Shown in pieces: positions 9,813-19,393 of a DNA stretch of 64,000 bases. Numbering within the stretch: the first letter of the stretch is position 1; the number at the start of each line of letters is the position of its first letter. The notes beneath the pieces are model-generated. The model did no database searches and was not told where the DNA came from. It saw only the letters and a program-made list of their open reading frames with translations. The DNA comes from JAISFI01 sp031553775. Lineage in GTDB: Bacteria; Bacteroidota; Bacteroidia; Bacteroidales; Azobacteroidaceae. Where the stretch lies: the NCBI GenBank assembly GCA_031553775.1, contig JAVBLA010000018.1, positions 43,158 through 107,157 on the forward strand. Reading direction: 5' to 3'. A program made the translations under genes and the position numbers.

Positions 9813-11048
9813 TCACTCCGATAATTGCATTGCCAGGCCTTTTGCCTCCATCATACCATCTTCGATGGAACAATAAGTCCAACTTCCATATCGTCCTATT
9901 GAATAAAGATTGTGCTCTGCCAGAAGATCTTTCTTTTCTTTTACATCCATGATCGAGCTTTCTGTTATATGTACATACGCAGGATTCATAATCACATGAT
10001 GTTTCGACACCAGTTTCTGGGTAGTAATAACTCCGCTTTTTCTTAAGTCGGATAAAACGTTATCAAATAACAGGTCGACATCGATCTCTGTATCCTTATC
10101 AAAACCTAATTCCACATATAAGGACATCCTGGAATCATCGAATATATTATCATAATATCCTACCCGGTAGAAGCATAAATCCTTATTTGAAAAATAGACC
10201 CAATGATTTTGTGCATCTTTTCCTTTCGAATCAAATCCTAAATTAAAAACCAGTACCTGATTCCATGAATAAATCTTTTTATCATAAGGCCATTGTATTA
10301 AATCCAGAAACTGAGGGAAAGGAGCTGTAGAAATAATCCTGTCATAAGATAGTTTTCTTTTCGTTGTTTCAACTATTTTATTTTGAATATCGATAGCAAT
10401 TACTTTTTCATCCAAAGCTATTTTATCAACCGGGACTCTCCTCTCTAAGGATTTTATATATTCTATCGCACCTCCTTTAGGATATGTGAAATTATCATTA
10501 TAAGAATGAGAATCTTTTTTCTTAAAATTTAAAATGATTTCTTCTTTGGGAGCATATGGAAAAAACCGGCCCATCGCATGGGTATCCAGTCTATTCAAAT
10601 CGCAGGCATACAATTTTTCATTATAAGGAATCAGAAATTTTTCAGCAATACTTTTCCCGAATTTATGATACAGCATTTCCTTAAAATTGTTATATGAGGG
10701 ATATTCATTACTGAATAAATCATACAGGCAATCGATAAACTCCTCTTTATCCAACTGATGAATATTCTTTTGAAAAGGGAAATCGATATATTGGTTATTG
10801 TAATTTATCTGAGTATGCTTCCGGCATTTCAGGATCGTAGACGGCTCTATATATTTACAAATGTATTCTTCCAATTCAGGATTCCGGAAATGAAAAAAAT
10901 GACCGGCATAATCCCAGACGAAACCATCTTGTTTTATAGTCCTGCAATATCCTCCCGGTTCTTTTTCTGTTTCAAGTACCAGGAAATCGTTTTTTGTAAA
11001 TGATGCATATGTCAATCCGGTAGCCCCGGCACCTATTATTATATCCAT
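9813..11048 (-). CDS. UDP-galactopyranose mutase-like FAD protein
   Basis: 411 residues with an N-terminal FAD-binding Rossmann motif (GAGATG, residues 6-11), an acidic residue at the end of the second strand (LETEKEPGG) and the WDYAGHFFHF segment common to the UDP-galactopyranose mutase / protoporphyrinogen-oxidase-like superfamily. In polysaccharide loci such proteins either interconvert UDP-galactopyranose and furanose forms or have unassigned redox roles. It sits among glycosyltransferases, which favours a sugar-nucleotide role. The residues that distinguish true mutases could not be verified by eye, so the specific reaction is left open. Confidence 0.65.
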   Translation of the reverse strand: MDIIIGAGATGLTYASFTKNDFLVLETEKEPGGYCRTIKQDGFVWDYAGHFFHFRNPELEEYICKYIEPSTILKCRKHTQINYNNQYIDFPFQKNIHQLDKEEFIDCLYDLFSNEYPSYNNFKEMLYHKFGKSIAEKFLIPYNEKLYACDLNRLDTHAMGRFFPYAPKEEIILNFKKKDSHSYNDNFTYPKGGAIEYIKSLERRVPVDKIALDEKVIAIDIQNKIVETTKRKLSYDRIISTAPFPQFLDLIQWPYDKKIYSWNQVLVFNLGFDSKGKDAQNHWVYFSNKDLCFYRVGYYDNIFDDSRMSLYVELGFDKDTEIDVDLLFDNVLSDLRKSGVITTQKLVSKHHVIMNPAYVHITESSIMDVKEKKDLLAEHNLYSIGRYGSWTYCSIEDGMMEAKGLAMQLSE

Positions 11049-11052
11049 TACT

Positions 11053-12048
11053 TTATTTTAAATTAAAAACATTCAGATTCATCTGTCGCCAGATGTATAT
11101 GTAAGGTATGATTTTCTTTATATACAATTTATTTGAAGCCTTATACAAATCAGGGCAAGTAGTCTTCAGGTACATATCCAGATTTTTCAAATAAGTTTTG
11201 CTGTATTCTTTATTCCAACTGTATGCCGGCGATAAAAGCAGATGGTAAGTGAATCTGATTACATTCAGGTTGTCTTTAAAAAACATTCTCCGGACCTCGT
11301 CTTTCATTTCCGGCTCGTGTTGGCTGTAAAACAATGTAATTTTTTCACATAACCGGATATAATCTTCCAAATGATTATTATAACCATCCAGGCTTGTGCT
11401 TTGCCCTTCCCTACCAATATAATATTTATACAGGTTTATATCCGTAAAGTACAATGTTTCAACATAGACCAACGGAATCAGGTTATAATCTATATCTCCA
11501 TAGTATTTATCTACAATAGTAATTTTATTTTCCTTCAACAATTCTGTCCTATAAGACAAGGTGGCCATCGGAAGATGTTTTTCGTACTGATTGCTCTTCA
11601 AATAATCGGCCAACCGGATTGCTTTGTTGCAAAGAGACAGATCATAAATATCATCCCTGGAAGGTTTTTCTTCATACTCATAAGAAAAGGAAGATGCGAC
11701 TAAATCAACATCAACAGATTTCAATAATGCAATAAATTTCACTAGTTCTTTTGTATCGAACCAATCGTCCGCATCTAATATTTTAAAATACTTTCCTTCA
11801 GCTTCCTTAATAGCACGATTTATTACAGTTCCCCAACCGCCATTCGGTTTATCTATAACTCTCAACATTTCCGGGTATTTTTCCCTGTATTCGTTCGCTA
11901 TAGATAGTGTTTGGTCTTTAGAACCATCATTTATCAGCAAAACATCTATTTTTTCCTGAAGTTCAGATAATAATACAGATTCTAAACACCGGGACAAATA
12001 TAGTTCCATGTTATATGCCGGTATCGCTATTGTTAAAATTTTATTCAT
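11053..12048 (-). CDS. GT2 family glycosyltransferase
   Basis: 331 residues with a GT-A domain in the first 220 or so. The start LTIAIPAYNMELYLSRCLES and the nucleotide-binding NDGSKD are standard GT2 motifs, as is the metal-binding KILDADDWFD. The C-terminal third is a helical, basic region without membrane segments. It follows the next GT2 gene with a 44-base gap and ends 4 bases before the flavoprotein start. Inverting transfer from a nucleotide sugar is expected. The sugar is not predictable. Confidence 0.85.
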   Translation of the reverse strand: MNKILTIAIPAYNMELYLSRCLESVLLSELQEKIDVLLINDGSKDQTLSIANEYREKYPEMLRVIDKPNGGWGTVINRAIKEAEGKYFKILDADDWFDTKELVKFIALLKSVDVDLVASSFSYEYEEKPSRDDIYDLSLCNKAIRLADYLKSNQYEKHLPMATLSYRTELLKENKITIVDKYYGDIDYNLIPLVYVETLYFTDINLYKYYIGREGQSTSLDGYNNHLEDYIRLCEKITLFYSQHEPEMKDEVRRMFFKDNLNVIRFTYHLLLSPAYSWNKEYSKTYLKNLDMYLKTTCPDLYKASNKLYIKKIIPYIYIWRQMNLNVFNLK

Positions 12049-12092
12049 TAGCTTATACTACTTGTGAAACAAGTTTTTCTGAGATTTATAAA

Positions 12093-13076
12093 TTAAATTA
12101 CGCGTTTCTTCACTATTTTCCGAAGAATACTCATATACATCTGAGCTCCTATTATTTGAATAAATATCATTTTCATTTTTTGTTTCATTGCCAGGCCGGA
12201 TGCTAAATATTTCCAACAGGGTACGGATATTTTCCGCATCCTTTGATAATAAGATTCAAATTGTCCGTCAGCAAAGGTATAATTAAAACGAATAGCTCTA
12301 CTCATGGTTCTGTTCATACATTTCATAAAAATGTTCATATCAACATTATACCTCTTCATTTTCTCCATATAGGTAATCGTTGCATTCAAATCGTCATAGC
12401 ATCTTTTCAATGTTGCCAATGCAGAGTTTGTAGTCGAATTTTCCCGTTGCAAATACAAATATGCTCCTATATTTGAGATATAAATGTGATCAACCTGTTC
12501 CAGAATGAAACCCTGTATATAGCAATCTTCAAAAATCATCCCTTCAGGGAAGCGAAGACGATCGAATATCTTATGCTTATAGATATTCTCACAGACATAA
12601 CCTCTTGCTCCGGATCCATTATCCGACCAGAACTCAAATGCTTTTTTTATTCCATATATATGTTCTTCCAAGACTTTATCAACTATCTTTTTGCCATCCG
12701 GATAGACAAAAACCAATGGGAATCGAAGAAAATCTATAGATAAATCGCTTAACAATATGGGTATATTTTCAGCATACAAATCTTTCGAAATAGCATCATC
12801 TGAATCTATAAAAGAAATATATTGCCCCCGGGCAATATCCAAACCGGCATTACGAGCAGAGCTTTGTCCCCCGTTTCTTTTATGAATAACAATTATCCTG
12901 TTGTCACGCTCCTTATAGTCATCGCAAATACTGCCACTACTATCAGTAGAACCATCATCGATTAGTATCAATTCAAAATCAGTAAATATCTGATCTAAAA
13001 CACTATCGATACACTTGGATAAATAAGGCTCTACATTATAGACAGGAACAATAATGCTCAAAACAGGATTTTTCAT
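12093..13076 (-). CDS. GT2 family glycosyltransferase (WcaA/EpsJ type)
   Basis: 327 residues. Canonical GT2 features are IIVPVYNVEPYLSKCIDSV at the N-terminus, IDDGSTDSSG, the acceptor-side loop NGGQSSARNAGLDIARG, and the metal-binding SFIDSDD. It is similar in layout to capsular EpsJ-like enzymes. The start codon overlaps the stop of the GT32 gene by 4 bases (13073-13076), indicating translational coupling. The sugar donor is unknown. Confidence 0.88.
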   Translation of the reverse strand: MKNPVLSIIVPVYNVEPYLSKCIDSVLDQIFTDFELILIDDGSTDSSGSICDDYKERDNRIIVIHKRNGGQSSARNAGLDIARGQYISFIDSDDAISKDLYAENIPILLSDLSIDFLRFPLVFVYPDGKKIVDKVLEEHIYGIKKAFEFWSDNGSGARGYVCENIYKHKIFDRLRFPEGMIFEDCYIQGFILEQVDHIYISNIGAYLYLQRENSTTNSALATLKRCYDDLNATITYMEKMKRYNVDMNIFMKCMNRTMSRAIRFNYTFADGQFESYYQRMRKISVPCWKYLASGLAMKQKMKMIFIQIIGAQMYMSILRKIVKKRVI

Positions 13077-13915
13077 ATTGTATCTGCTAACTCTTTAGTT
13101 TTGAAAGCCCTTTTAATTTTGTCCGTATTTTTTTTACCCAAAATTTTCAAGACGATTTTTTTAACCGACTGGCCCCAACTCTTTTTATCTTCGAATTCAT
13201 ACCAACTATGTGCGCATAAGTGAAGAGAATATCGAATTTTATTATCTTCTCCCAAGGCAGGGATATCATCATTTGTTTTTTTTATAATAGCCAAATCATA
13301 GCATGTAGAGAAAACATCCGGTGGATATAGATGAATATCGCCATCTAATACCTGGTATAATGGAATGTATTTAAAACCGTATTGTTCTACAGTTATTTTC
13401 AACATTACCCGAGGCATTATAATGCTCCAATAATATTTTGGATCGTTTATAAATTCCTTATCCTGATAAAAGTCCAATATATTTTTTATCCAATGATGTC
13501 CTTTTTCGGCACCGATAACAGCAGCTTCAATTCCGATACCATTTGCCTCTTTTTTCTTTAGGCTTTCATAAAATATACGGGGATTAAATTCTATGCTGCT
13601 AAAAGCAGAATGGACTAAAAACGGGTCAAAACTCCTGTAAACCATTACATCCATATCCAAATAGATTCCCCCATAATGATAGAGAGCATATAAGCGGATA
13701 TAGTCTGCCGCATAAGCCCATTTTCTGGCGTCACAAGCCTGCCTGACAAACAGAACCTCATCTACAGGAAATCGTTTCATATCCCACAACAAGATCTCAT
13801 AATCCGGCATACACTGTTTCCAAGAATCAACACACTGTTTGTACAATGGAGGAAGAGGATCTCCGCTTAACCAGCAGCAATGAATTATTTTGGGGATTTT
13901 ATTTCCGGAGTCCAT
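13073..13915 (-). CDS. GT32 family (OCH1-like) glycosyltransferase
   Basis: 280 residues with the family pattern IPKIIHCCWLSG at the start, YEILLWD further on, and the DXD metal motif in GGIYLDMDVMVYRSFDPF. These are the hallmarks of the DXD-containing capsular sugar transferases grouped in GT32, which retain configuration and use UDP- or GDP-sugars. The gene overlaps its upstream neighbour by 17 bases and its downstream neighbour by 4 bases. Substrate is not determinable. Confidence 0.85.
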   Translation of the reverse strand: MDSGNKIPKIIHCCWLSGDPLPPLYKQCVDSWKQCMPDYEILLWDMKRFPVDEVLFVRQACDARKWAYAADYIRLYALYHYGGIYLDMDVMVYRSFDPFLVHSAFSSIEFNPRIFYESLKKKEANGIGIEAAVIGAEKGHHWIKNILDFYQDKEFINDPKYYWSIIMPRVMLKITVEQYGFKYIPLYQVLDGDIHLYPPDVFSTCYDLAIIKKTNDDIPALGEDNKIRYSLHLCAHSWYEFEDKKSWGQSVKKIVLKILGKKNTDKIKRAFKTKELADTI

Positions 13916-14696
13916 GGAATATCTTATTATAGATTTTTAAAAGCGTTTTATTGGCAATCAGCTTATCATACAGTTTTATTGCACTTGCATGCTTATATCG
14001 GTCCAGTTCTTTTATATCAGATAAAACACGGGGCGGAAACGTAGATTCCAGTATTTTCTGGGTTTCCTCGTATGCTCTTTCCGGATAAACCGTACTTACG
14101 CCCATTGTATCAAAGCAGGAAATATCCCAATCGATATATCTAACAAAAACATTACCTACAATGATGGTATCAATAAAAAACTTCCAATCCGAAGCAATTT
14201 TATATTCTTCCGAGTACAAGCCAAAGCGATCAAATAGATCTCTCTTAATAAAACAAGCCTGATGATTCATCCGTCGTATAATCAAATCATACAACCCGAA
14301 TTCAGATTTTCCGACACCTTTATTTTGTATTCGTTCTTTCTGAAAAATTTTTATTACATTTCCATATACAATATCCTGATTGAAATCTAATGTCAATAAT
14401 TCAGATAATATAGTATGACGGATCAATGTATCTCCGGAATTGAGGAATAAGCAATATTCTCCTTTTGCCTGAAGAATACCCTTGTTCATTGCATTATAAA
14501 TTCCCGTATCCGGTTCACTGATCCAATAATCAATTTTATTCGTATATTGTTCGAGTATGCCGACACTATCATCTGTAGATCCTCCATCAATCACGATATA
14601 TTCGTAATCAATAGAATCCTGGCAAATAACGCTTTCAATCGTTTCTTTCAGGCCAGGAGCGTTATTGAGATTAATCGTTATAATTGAAAACTTCAT
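13899..14696 (-). CDS. GT2 family glycosyltransferase (WcaE-like)
   Basis: 265 residues, essentially only a GT-A domain. It begins FSIITINLNNAPGLKETIES and has IDGGSTDDSV, WISEPDTGIYNAMNKGI and LFLNSGDTL, the pattern of the colanic-acid WcaE-type GT2 subgroup in which the DXD is replaced by NSGD. A short helical tail follows. It starts 2 bases after the stop of the gene at 14699-15709. Role: addition of one residue to the repeat unit; donor unknown. Confidence 0.86.
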   Translation of the reverse strand: MKFSIITINLNNAPGLKETIESVICQDSIDYEYIVIDGGSTDDSVGILEQYTNKIDYWISEPDTGIYNAMNKGILQAKGEYCLFLNSGDTLIRHTILSELLTLDFNQDIVYGNVIKIFQKERIQNKGVGKSEFGLYDLIIRRMNHQACFIKRDLFDRFGLYSEEYKIASDWKFFIDTIIVGNVFVRYIDWDISCFDTMGVSTVYPERAYEETQKILESTFPPRVLSDIKELDRYKHASAIKLYDKLIANKTLLKIYNKIFHGLRK

Positions 14697-14698
14697 TT

Positions 14699-15709
14699 TT
14701 AATAAAAACGGCTAATGATACGATCTAGCATTCGCACCCAATACTTATTTCTATTTTTCTGACTTCTAATTAACCATTTGTTAATGGCTTTTTCCCATTT
14801 CTTACGAGGATCTTTGTACTTTTCCGGATTAGGATAGTTCCATTTCTGGGCAATATTGCACCAATTTACAGTCCAGATATTTAAATGTCTAAAGTATGAA
14901 GTTCCAAATTCATTCATATAATCTAAAACCGTTCTTTCCCATAACAACATTGATTGATGGTAGATAGATGTAATATCAATACCATATTTTGTATATTCAT
15001 CAAACCACATTCTCTGTACTGGTTTCAACTTTACTTCATTTATTTCGTACATATGATGGTATCTTCTAAACACGTCAACCGGATTATTATTCATTTTAAT
15101 CAGCTCTACACATTGATACCACCGGTGCTTACTTAACATTCTTTCCCAATCTGTATATTGGTAATGAAGAATTTTTATTTCTTTTAAATAAATCTCATCA
15201 TAGCTGAAAGGTCGAGGTAGTCGGGATGCGTGAATCACCCCTGTTTTAAATTCAGTATTATCATCAACATACATACACGAATTTGGTAAATTTTCCCAAT
15301 AAGTTTCAAAATCAGGATTAATGTTCAACCAAGGAAAATTTATAATCGTTCCTTGGGGAGAAGACAATATTGTTTCCCATTCTTTGGAATATTCCCAATT
15401 TGGTGTAAGAAATTCATCCGCGTCAAGAGAAATAAGGATACGATCTCCTTCTATTTCACGAGCAGCATCAAATAGTGGTTTTCTCATTAAATACTCATCA
15501 AAATAAGGAAGTTCCTTATTTTCCAGCAAAACAACTTTAGAGTACTTTTTAGCAATTTCAATGGAACCATCGGTCGAGCCCTGATCAGACAATATAATAT
15601 AGTCCGCCCAAAGAGATGCCGCTTTTAGAAAACGATCTAAAATCCAAACTTCATTTTTTATTGGAGTAAGACAAATTACAACTGGCTTATTTTTATCTTC
15701 GCGGTACAT
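14699..15709 (-). CDS. GT2-like glycosyltransferase with long C-terminal region
   Basis: 336 residues. The N-terminal half has the GT2 pattern VICLTPIKNEVWILDRFL, SDQGSTDGS and the metal-binding ISLDADEFLTP. The second half (from about residue 170) is rich in Trp, Tyr and Lys and contains HYQYTDWERMLSKHRWYQ, which resembles glycosyltransferases that act on large acceptors. The gene is flanked by gaps of 2 and 16 bases in the same operon. Substrates unknown. Confidence 0.8.
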   Translation of the reverse strand: MYREDKNKPVVICLTPIKNEVWILDRFLKAASLWADYIILSDQGSTDGSIEIAKKYSKVVLLENKELPYFDEYLMRKPLFDAAREIEGDRILISLDADEFLTPNWEYSKEWETILSSPQGTIINFPWLNINPDFETYWENLPNSCMYVDDNTEFKTGVIHASRLPRPFSYDEIYLKEIKILHYQYTDWERMLSKHRWYQCVELIKMNNNPVDVFRRYHHMYEINEVKLKPVQRMWFDEYTKYGIDITSIYHQSMLLWERTVLDYMNEFGTSYFRHLNIWTVNWCNIAQKWNYPNPEKYKDPRKKWEKAINKWLIRSQKNRNKYWVRMLDRIISRFY

Positions 15710-15725
15710 GAGAATACAGATAATT

Positions 15726-16562
15726 TTAGTTTAAGATATACTGTTTCCAAAAGTTCTTATCGTGTTTATGCCATGCATGGCAACCGAAAGGTAATTGAAA
15801 TATTCCCTCTTCAGACATCTTCTTTGCACCTTTTTCCAATGCAAATCTTAAAGCAATATCTACTTCCGGAATATTTAGCTTCAAACGTGTATTTTCCAAA
15901 AAAACAGAATAAAATACATCTTCAAGATAAAAATTTAATGATCGATAATATTGTATGTTATTTTTATACCCTAAAAATTTCATAAACATTACAAACCTCC
16001 ATAAAAATTTTCTGAAAGAAGAAAATGCTGAATATTGTTCATAAATTTGTCTCCAAGTAAACAATGGCTTTTTTGAACTTAATACTCTTATGAATGTTTC
16101 AACCCTCCTCAGAGAAAAGCCCCCATTTCCTACTTTTGTAAATTTAATTTTCACATTTTCTGTAGCTCTGTCCACCGGATTATTTTCCAACCATGGAGCA
16201 CCTACATAATCATAGCCTAAGCTACACCAATACTTCAACTCATCTCTAAATACATATGCATCTAATTGATAAATTAAAATATATTCGACATCCTCAAACG
16301 ATTTATAAAATTTTTTTTCCAGCATCAGTTTACTGTATCCGTCTAGACTTTCAAAATATATTTTATCAAAATAGATAATCTTATATTCTATATTGAATTG
16401 CTTAAAAAGAGACTCATATACGGTCAAATCTAACCCTGAAGGTGAAACTATCGTAAATGGATATGGATGTAATACCGTTATTGCCTGTTTAAAAGAGATC
16501 ATTTCTATTTCATCAGGAACTATTTTGTATATTGGCATTACTATGTTTACAATCTCTTTCAT
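15726..16562 (-). CDS. DUF5672 family protein, probable glycosyltransferase
   Basis: 278 residues. The sequence NIVMPIYK near the start, YILIYQLDAYVFRDEL in the middle and YDYVGAPWL followed by GNGGFSLRR are the conserved blocks I associate with DUF5672, a family with a GT-A-like fold found in polysaccharide loci. The acidic D-A-Y-V-F segment could serve as the metal site. Its start overlaps the previous gene's stop by 4 bases. Biochemical activity is inferred from context only. Confidence 0.7.
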   Translation of the reverse strand: MKEIVNIVMPIYKIVPDEIEMISFKQAITVLHPYPFTIVSPSGLDLTVYESLFKQFNIEYKIIYFDKIYFESLDGYSKLMLEKKFYKSFEDVEYILIYQLDAYVFRDELKYWCSLGYDYVGAPWLENNPVDRATENVKIKFTKVGNGGFSLRRVETFIRVLSSKKPLFTWRQIYEQYSAFSSFRKFLWRFVMFMKFLGYKNNIQYYRSLNFYLEDVFYSVFLENTRLKLNIPEVDIALRFALEKGAKKMSEEGIFQLPFGCHAWHKHDKNFWKQYILN

Positions 16563-17422
16563 TTGGCTGTTAATGAATAATACTTTGATTTTAGCATTAA
16601 GTAATGCTTCATATATAAAAATTTCACCATTTCCTTAAAAGAATTACGATCCACACCCAATGCACAAATATACTTTATTTTATAGTATAGACTCATTTCA
16701 AACATTGCTGCCTGACTAAAGCCATAATAAAACCTCCGTATCTGTGATTTCTGTGCCTTATTTGGCACCACAGTATTAAATATTCGTTTTTTTTGATGAT
16801 ACTCTATAGATGCATTTATCCATTCTTTTCCAAAATTACCTATTGAAAAATGGGTAATCAATAGAGAGCTAAATACCTGAACTTTATACTTTAAAGAAAC
16901 TCTGTAAGTATAATCAATATCATAAAAATGGTATCCTTTAACAGACTCATCAAATTTAATTTCACTCCAAATTCTTTTGGGAGAAAAAATCACAACTCCA
17001 TCAAGCACATTTACTGATATAGGTTTGTCTGATTTTGTACCAAGTAAACATTTTTGGTTATTGTAAATGTGACAAATATAAGCATGGTCCCATCCCTCGA
17101 TTCCGCTACCCCATCCTGTCGGTAAATAAGTTTTCAGACCTCCGGCAACACCTAATGCACCAAGATTATTATCTTTTTCAAAACAATCGCATATAATACC
17201 CCCCCAATTATCTGTTTCAAAAACCACATCTTCATGTACAAAGCACAATATAGGATAATTGGCATTATCTGCGCCCATATTGTAAGCTTCCGAGATAGAA
17301 TATTTTCGGTTATTCTCAATTGGGATTAATTCATAAGGAACCTCTCCAATCGTTTTTTCAATACTTTCAGATAGTTGATCGTAATATTTTTTTCGATATG
17401 TAGATACAATAATAGATATCAT
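16559..17422 (-). CDS. StrF-like GT2 superfamily glycosyltransferase
   Basis: 287 residues. It starts MISIIVSTYRKKYYDQL and contains ISEAYNMGADNANYPILCF, VHEDVVF and FDESVKGYHFYDIDYTYR, the pattern of glycosyltransferases with a StrF-type domain. The HED triplet stands where the usual DXD would be. The coding region overlaps the next gene's start by 4 bases and the preceding gene's stop by 1 base, so the three are translationally coupled. Donor and acceptor unknown. Confidence 0.75.
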   Translation of the reverse strand: MISIIVSTYRKKYYDQLSESIEKTIGEVPYELIPIENNRKYSISEAYNMGADNANYPILCFVHEDVVFETDNWGGIICDCFEKDNNLGALGVAGGLKTYLPTGWGSGIEGWDHAYICHIYNNQKCLLGTKSDKPISVNVLDGVVIFSPKRIWSEIKFDESVKGYHFYDIDYTYRVSLKYKVQVFSSLLITHFSIGNFGKEWINASIEYHQKKRIFNTVVPNKAQKSQIRRFYYGFSQAAMFEMSLYYKIKYICALGVDRNSFKEMVKFLYMKHYLMLKSKYYSLTAK

Positions 17423-18357
17423 TATAACCTTATTATTATTTTTTTTAGCACTTTGAATACAATAAACGGATCTGCTCTCATTGCTTCAGGAACAACATTT
17501 AATATCTTATATTTCAGAATATCTTTTCCAGATAAAGCTTGTTGCTTAGCCCAAATCGTCAGGATATAATTCAGCAAAGATGACATTATATCCGGTTCTA
17601 TATTTACTATTTTTCTGAATTTACGGACAAGCATGTAATATTCCTTTATATTATCAAAAGTCTCCATGCACTTAAAACTTGTTTTAGCCGAATGCTCTCT
17701 AAAACGGTTCAGCGGATCTGAAATAAATGCAACATCCGAAACAGACAATATCTTCAGGTAAAGCATCCAATCTCCATCAACCTTAAAAGAAGTATCAACA
17801 CCTCCGACAGCCGTACAGATTTCCTTATTAAAAAGAACAGCACTTACATTTGGAATTACATTACAAAACAACATATATTTTTGGGCAAATGAAATTCCGT
17901 TATATTGGAAATCTGCTTTCCACAGATCTTCATCCAAAGGATCCGTATGGAATTTCCAATTACCTATAATTGTATTATTTTCATTTATTCTTAACGATTG
18001 ACAATAAACTATACCGATCCCCGAATCTGTTTCTATTTTTTTTACTGTTCTTTCTAAAAAAAGAGGATCGCTATAATCATCACTTTCTGCAATCCAAACA
18101 TATTTTCCCCGGGATAAACCAAAGCATTTCTTCCATTGCTTAAATGCAGAACCTGAGTTTTGAGTATTATATATAATGTCAAAAACCTTCGGATGATTTC
18201 TATACTGTTCTATAATTTCCTTACTATTATCTGTAGAACAATCATCCAAAATTATCAGCTCAAAATCTTGATAAGTTTGATTTATCACACTATCTATACG
18301 TTGTTTAAGATAGAGGGCGTGATTATAGTTGGGGATAATAACAGTAACCTTAGGCAT
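17422..18357 (-). CDS. GT2 family glycosyltransferase
   Basis: 311 residues. GT2 hallmarks are VTVIIPNYNHALYLKQRIDS, LDDCSTDNS and WIAESDDYSD for metal binding. The C-terminal 80 residues are basic and helical. A 76-base gap separates it from the upstream GT2 gene, one of the larger gaps in this part of the operon, but I see no promoter there. It probably acts in assembly of the repeat unit. Confidence 0.86.
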   Translation of the reverse strand: MPKVTVIIPNYNHALYLKQRIDSVINQTYQDFELIILDDCSTDNSKEIIEQYRNHPKVFDIIYNTQNSGSAFKQWKKCFGLSRGKYVWIAESDDYSDPLFLERTVKKIETDSGIGIVYCQSLRINENNTIIGNWKFHTDPLDEDLWKADFQYNGISFAQKYMLFCNVIPNVSAVLFNKEICTAVGGVDTSFKVDGDWMLYLKILSVSDVAFISDPLNRFREHSAKTSFKCMETFDNIKEYYMLVRKFRKIVNIEPDIMSSLLNYILTIWAKQQALSGKDILKYKILNVVPEAMRADPFIVFKVLKKIIIRL

Positions 18358-18433
18358 TTTAATTTTTATTAGTTTCCTTAGCTAAACCAGTTCTCTCTAT
18401 AAATATTTATACAAGAACATACTTCCATTCATA

Positions 18434-19393
18434 TTAATTTATTCTACTATTTTTTCTAATAAACTTTGAAATAAATCGTCGAATTTTAAATATGCGAACC
18501 GGGATGGCATGTTTTATACAAAAAAGAGAGAAATCAGATGCTGTTTCCTTTGAGAAATATAGCCCAGAAAAATATTTAATTGATTTATTTTTAGACAGAT
18601 ACATATTCAATAATACAAACTTTAGTTTTTCATTTACACCATCAACATCTGAATGCTTCATGAGAATCTTAAAGTTTTGTTCCTCCCAATTTGTTATAGT
18701 TTTATGAAGATTCGATTCATGAAACCTATACTTTACTGTTGCATTATTGTCAAATATAAAATTATAATTTTTAGCAATACGAAGTAACATATCATAGTCT
18801 TCATAATTAAGGCTTTCGTCCCATCCTCCCGTCAATTTCAATTGATCCACCTTATACAATATACTCATTGCGGGAATATAATTATGGACTAGCAAATCCA
18901 GATAAAAATTTCCGGATTCCAAACTTAAATAAGTTTTATGAAATGCGATAAATTTATTCTGATATAATTCACTTTTTTCATTCATCAAATATGCATCAGA
19001 AAAAACAAGTGCATCTTCAGAAGAAGATTTTTCTAATATATTTACATGTTTCTCTATTTTATCCGGTAACATTACATCATCTGAAGCAATTCCTTGAAAG
19101 TATTTTCCTTTCACGTAAGAAAAAGCTTCATTTAAACTTTTACAAATGCCTTGATTCTGGGCATGTTTAATAAAAATACAATCTACACTATTTTCATTAA
19201 TCCAAGTATCAATAACTTCTACTGAATTATCTTTTTGAGAACAATCATCAATGATAATCAATTGAATATTTGAATATGTTTGATTCAGAATACTATCCAA
19301 AGTTTCTTCTACATATTTTGCCTGATTATAGCAAAGTACCACTACAGAAACTAATGGAATTTCATTCTTTTTTTCTGACACAATTAGTTCCAT
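18434..19393 (-). CDS. GT2 family glycosyltransferase
   Basis: 319 residues. It has the GT2 opening VSVVVLCYNQAKYVEETLDS, IDDCSQKDNS, and GIASDDVMLPDKIEKH as the metal and acceptor segment. The frame overlaps the aminotransferase gene upstream by 10 bases (19384-19393), so it is co-expressed with the amino-sugar block. This makes it a reasonable, unproven candidate for transferring the sugar made by that block. Confidence 0.86.
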   Translation of the reverse strand: MELIVSEKKNEIPLVSVVVLCYNQAKYVEETLDSILNQTYSNIQLIIIDDCSQKDNSVEVIDTWINENSVDCIFIKHAQNQGICKSLNEAFSYVKGKYFQGIASDDVMLPDKIEKHVNILEKSSSEDALVFSDAYLMNEKSELYQNKFIAFHKTYLSLESGNFYLDLLVHNYIPAMSILYKVDQLKLTGGWDESLNYEDYDMLLRIAKNYNFIFDNNATVKYRFHESNLHKTITNWEEQNFKILMKHSDVDGVNEKLKFVLLNMYLSKNKSIKYFSGLYFSKETASDFSLFCIKHAIPVRIFKIRRFISKFIRKNSRIN